Assembly: GCF_005116455.1 (NCBI RefSeq)
Contig: NZ_SWBP01000004.1
Coordinates: 62,001-126,000 of the forward strand
Length of the DNA stretch: 64,000 nt
Reading direction: 5' to 3'
Origin: Pedobacter cryophilus
Lineage (GTDB): Bacteria > Bacteroidota > Bacteroidia > Sphingobacteriales > Sphingobacteriaceae
Numbering within the stretch: position 1 is the first letter of the stretch; the number at the start of each line of letters is the position of its first letter. Both the position numbers and the translations under genes were made by a program. This document shows, piece after piece, positions 61,677 to 64,000 of this stretch. The notes beneath the pieces were generated by a model. It ran no database searches and was not told the origin of the DNA. It was given only the letters and a program-made list of their open reading frames with translations.

Positions 61677-61727
61677 AATTAAAATTTTGGTTTTTGAAAA
61701 ATCTACAATTAATATAATTAACGCTTC

Positions 61728-62378
61728 ATGATATCTCTTTACTCTATTGGAGCATTACTTTTGGCTTATTTATTTGGTTCTATACCGTCTGCTGTGTGGA
61801 TTGGGCAGGCGTTTTATGGGATAGATGTGAGGGAGTACGGCAGTGGTAACGCTGGTGCTACCAATACTTTTAGGGTGTTAGGGAAAAAAGCAGGCATTCC
61901 TGTAATGTTGGTAGATATAGCAAAAGGTTGGACAGCTACCAACTTAGCCTATTTTATAGGGCTATCTGTTACCGGTCCAGAGCATTCTGTTCAATATGTT
62001 AATTATCAATTAGCTTTAGGCATAGTAGCGGTAATGGGACACTTGTTCCCAATATTTGCAGGTTTTAGAGGAGGCAAGGGTATTGCAACTTTGTTTGGTA
62101 TGATTTTGGCAGTTCACTTGCCGGCATCTTTACTTTGCGTTCTTGTATTTACTGTTGTTTTACTTTTAACCAGGTATGTTTCTTTAAGCTCAATATCTGC
62201 TGGTTTTACATTTCCACTAAGTGTGATTTTTGTATACCAGGTTTCTGTAAAAGCAATTATTATTTATGGGATGTGCATTTGCATTTTAATTTTAGTAACG
62301 CATCAAAAAAACATTGAGCGTTTATTAAGAGGCAAAGAATCCAAAGTAAATTTGTTTAAAAAGAAACAAATCCAATAA
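61728..62378 (+). CDS. plsY: Glycerol-3-phosphate acyltransferase PlsY
   Basis: This 216-residue inner-membrane enzyme uses acyl-phosphate to acylate glycerol-3-phosphate, the first step of phospholipid synthesis. It has about five membrane helices. The three cytosolic motifs are clear: SIPSAVWIGQAFYGIDVREYGSGNAGATNTFR (conserved core GSGNAGATN), GHLFPIFAGFRGGKGIATLFG and HQKNIERLLRGKESK. The M48 protease gene begins two bases after its stop. Confidence 0.95.
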   Translation: MISLYSIGALLLAYLFGSIPSAVWIGQAFYGIDVREYGSGNAGATNTFRVLGKKAGIPVMLVDIAKGWTATNLAYFIGLSVTGPEHSVQYVNYQLALGIVAVMGHLFPIFAGFRGGKGIATLFGMILAVHLPASLLCVLVFTVVLLLTRYVSLSSISAGFTFPLSVIFVYQVSVKAIIIYGMCICILILVTHQKNIERLLRGKESKVNLFKKKQIQ

Positions 62379-62379
62379 A

Positions 62380-63195
62380 ATGAAGATGATTAAAAATTTT
62401 AAAGTGTTAACCATTTTAGGGTTAGCAGTGTTTTTTACGGCCTGTTCTACAGTACCTTTAACAGGTAGAAGACAGGCAAGTTTGGTAAGTGAAACTGAAA
62501 TGCAACAAATGGCATCTCAGAGTTACAGAGAATTTTTATCAGATTCAAAAACTAAAGTAGTAAACAATACTACTCAAAGTAGAAAAGTAAAAGAAATTGG
62601 TGCTCGCATACAATCAGCAGTTGTAAAGTACATGAATGCTAATGGATACGGAGATCAAATTGCAGGATACCAATGGGAATATAATTTAATAGAGAGCAGT
62701 GATGTAAATGCTTGGTGTATGCCCGGTGGAAAAGTAGCTGTTTATACTGGAATTTTACCTGTAACGCAAACCGATGCAGGTTTAGCAACAGTTATGGGAC
62801 ATGAAATAGCTCATGCTATTGCAAGACACTCTAGCGAAAGATATTCTAATGCTATGTTAGCGCAAGGCTTAGGTGCTTTAGCCGGAGCGGCTGTGACTAA
62901 AACAGATGCGGGAGCAAATGTTTTTCAACAAGTATTTGGCATAGGTGCACAAGCAGGTGTGTTATTACCAAACTCTAGAAAGCAAGAATCTGAAGCAGAT
63001 AGATTAGGCTTAATTTTTATGGCAATGGCAGGATATAATCCAACAAGTGCGGTAGATTTTTGGCAAAGAATGGCATCACAAAAAAACGGACAAAGTCCAC
63101 CTGAGTTTTTAAGCACTCACCCAAGTGATGCTACCAGAATTGCAGATATAAAAAGATATTTACCCGAAGCGCAAAAATATTATACGGTAAAATAA
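62380..63195 (+). CDS. M48 family metallopeptidase lipoprotein
   Basis: This 271-residue periplasmic lipoprotein protease has a lipid attachment Cys22 (VFFTACST) and the zinc site GHEIAHAIARH (His141, Glu142, His145), with Glu205 in ESEADRLG as third ligand. The NAWCMPGGKVAVYTGIL and STHPSDATRI motifs place it with the LoiP/BepA-like M48 group. These enzymes clear misfolded outer-membrane proteins. It is the last gene in the operon and ends before a strong terminator. Confidence 0.94.
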   Translation: MKMIKNFKVLTILGLAVFFTACSTVPLTGRRQASLVSETEMQQMASQSYREFLSDSKTKVVNNTTQSRKVKEIGARIQSAVVKYMNANGYGDQIAGYQWEYNLIESSDVNAWCMPGGKVAVYTGILPVTQTDAGLATVMGHEIAHAIARHSSERYSNAMLAQGLGALAGAAVTKTDAGANVFQQVFGIGAQAGVLLPNSRKQESEADRLGLIFMAMAGYNPTSAVDFWQRMASQKNGQSPPEFLSTHPSDATRIADIKRYLPEAQKYYTVK

Positions 63196-63211
63196 TATAA
63201 CCAGAAAAGAT

Positions 63212-63251
63212 AAAAAAAGCTGCCTTAAACTAGTTTAAGGCAGCTTTTTTT
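63212..63251. terminator. Bidirectional terminator between the M48 protease and pabB genes
   Basis: A nearly perfect palindrome: AAAAAAAGCTGCCTTAAAC (63212-63230) and its complement (63233-63251) with a two-base loop. A- and T-runs flank it on both sides. Confidence 0.95.
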
Positions 63252-64000
63252 TTATGTAAAAATTTCTAAAATAGCCTTCACTTTTAGTAAGCACTCTTCG
63301 TACTCTTTTTCTGGTTCGGCATAATAGGTAATAGCGCTTCCTACTTGAAAAGAAAGGTATTTTGTACGCTCGTTATAAAGAATAGATCTAATAATTACAT
63401 TGAAATCAAAATCATCATCTGGCGAAAAATAACCAACAGCACCAGAATACATCCCTCTTTTGCTACGTTCGTATTTTTCCATTAATTGCATGGCTTTAAT
63501 TTTTGGTGCACCCGTCATGCTGCCCATCGGGAAAGAGTTTTTTAAAACATAGGCATTAGAAATAGCATCATCTAACTCACAAACAACGGTAGAAATCATT
63601 TGATGCACTTGTTTAAAACTGTAAACTCCAAAAAGTTCTTCCACTTTAACGGTACCTTTTTTTGCAGATTTTGTAAGATCATTTCTCACCAAATCTACAA
63701 TCATTACATTCTCTTGCTGTTCTTTTGGGTGGTTAACCAAATCTTTTTTTATTTGCTCATCTTCTAAAAGATTTAAACTTCTTTTGGCCGTTCCTTTTAT
63801 GGGTTGCGAAATTAGTTTTCTACCTCTTTTAGATAAAAATCTTTCTGGCGTAGCCGATAAAATATATTGATCAAACCATTTAAAATAATTTGAAAATGGG
63901 GAAGGAGAAAGGGTGTTTAATTGATTAAAAGTGTGAGTAGGTTGTAGGTTGATCTGCTCTGCATAAAACTCTATACAAAAGTTGGTTTCATAAATGTTTC
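63252..64000 (-). CDS. pabB: Aminodeoxychorismate synthase component I (partial, N-terminus beyond the right edge)
   Basis: This is the C-terminal part of a chorismate-binding enzyme that makes aminodeoxychorismate for folate. I translated past the first in-frame methionine at 63740, because the frame is open to base 64000 (it covers about 248 residues). Visible motifs are NIYETNFCIEF at the N-terminal part, the PIKGT box (Lys characteristic of PabB; anthranilate synthase has Ala there), VMIVDLVRNDL, FPMGSMTGAPKIKAMQLM, MYSGAVGYF and the closing ITYYAEPEKEYEE. The PIKGT residue favours PabB over TrpE. The missing first part is probably about 170-200 residues. Confidence 0.92.
   Translation of the reverse strand, partial: NIYETNFCIEFYAEQINLQPTHTFNQLNTLSPSPFSNYFKWFDQYILSATPERFLSKRGRKLISQPIKGTAKRSLNLLEDEQIKKDLVNHPKEQQENVMIVDLVRNDLTKSAKKGTVKVEELFGVYSFKQVHQMISTVVCELDDAISNAYVLKNSFPMGSMTGAPKIKAMQLMEKYERSKRGMYSGAVGYFSPDDDFDFNVIIRSILYNERTKYLSFQVGSAITYYAEPEKEYEECLLKVKAILEIFT

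Noticed and set aside
63252-64000. Anthranilate synthase TrpE
   Set aside because: The PIKGT box has Lys as in PabB, where TrpE has Ala, and no trp genes are adjacent.
1-64000. tRNA, rRNA or tmRNA genes
   Set aside because: I looked through the intergenic spaces and saw no cloverleaf or conserved rRNA sequence; weak RNAs could be missed by eye.

Overview
The window looks like chromosome of a free-living, AT-rich Bacteroidota, most likely a Sphingobacteriaceae (Pedobacter-like) organism. Signs of this are type IX secretion genes (porQ, a porP/sprF family gene, type A and type B sorting domains), an HU-CCDC81/SPOR protein beside an ExbB-ExbD-TonB system, the cmk-porQ pair, a long S1 protein, promoters of the Bacteroidota form (TTG, about 19 nt, TAnnTTTG), and few visible Shine-Dalgarno sites. 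No rRNA, tRNA, phage, transposase or CRISPR was found.

Layout, left to right. (1) 1-3922: a minus-strand ligase-associated DNA repair operon (beta-CASP exonuclease, ATP-dependent ligase, DEXH helicase cut by the left edge). (2) 4209-16347: a mixed metabolic and regulatory region: DsrE protein, zinc alcohol dehydrogenase, diketogulonate reductase, a Rid-family protein, an apparently catalytically dead Lnt-like protein, a CRP-AraC fusion regulator, GNAT, FMN reductase, a phosphoethanolamine transferase and a CRP/SDR pair. It contains a striking 0.7 kb array of seven 97-100 bp repeats. (3) 16569-23341: a membrane pyrophosphatase with an odd Cys/Met/His-rich tail, then an APC permease with aguB and aguA (agmatine to putrescine). 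(4) 23576-32708: a block of TPR protein, outer-membrane barrel, HU/SPOR protein, ExbB, ExbD, TonB and FolC. (5) 32873-34361: pyrR-pyrB. (6) 34512-43519: a 2660-residue PKD/Ig-like surface adhesin (SprB type) with its SprF/PorP partner. (7) 44170-54820: rpsA, a large surface or assembly protein, a PL11 rhamnogalacturonan lyase exported by T9SS, cmk, porQ, arfB and lpxR. (8) 54879-64000: lon, TPR protein, lipoprotein, gpmI, the DUF4783-nadC-plsY-M48 operon, and a pabB gene cut by the right edge.

The secretion theme ties several regions together: porQ and the porP/sprF family protein belong to the machine that would export the giant adhesin and the PL11 lyase, and ExbB/ExbD/TonB would energise outer-membrane uptake. 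Intergenic space is rich in several families of degenerate repeats (AACCACAGAG/CACGAATTT type, a GC-rich CCGCT hairpin type, GTTATCAGTTATC type). Several hairpins form clear terminators between convergent genes.

The observations I find most worth follow-up are the alternating A/B tandem array, two inverted hairpins with compensatory base changes between rpsA and its neighbour, the lon terminator whose U-tract runs into the lpxR start codon, the Lnt-like pseudoenzyme, the CRP-AraC fusion and the pyrophosphatase tail. I did not see an obvious new defence or biosynthetic system.
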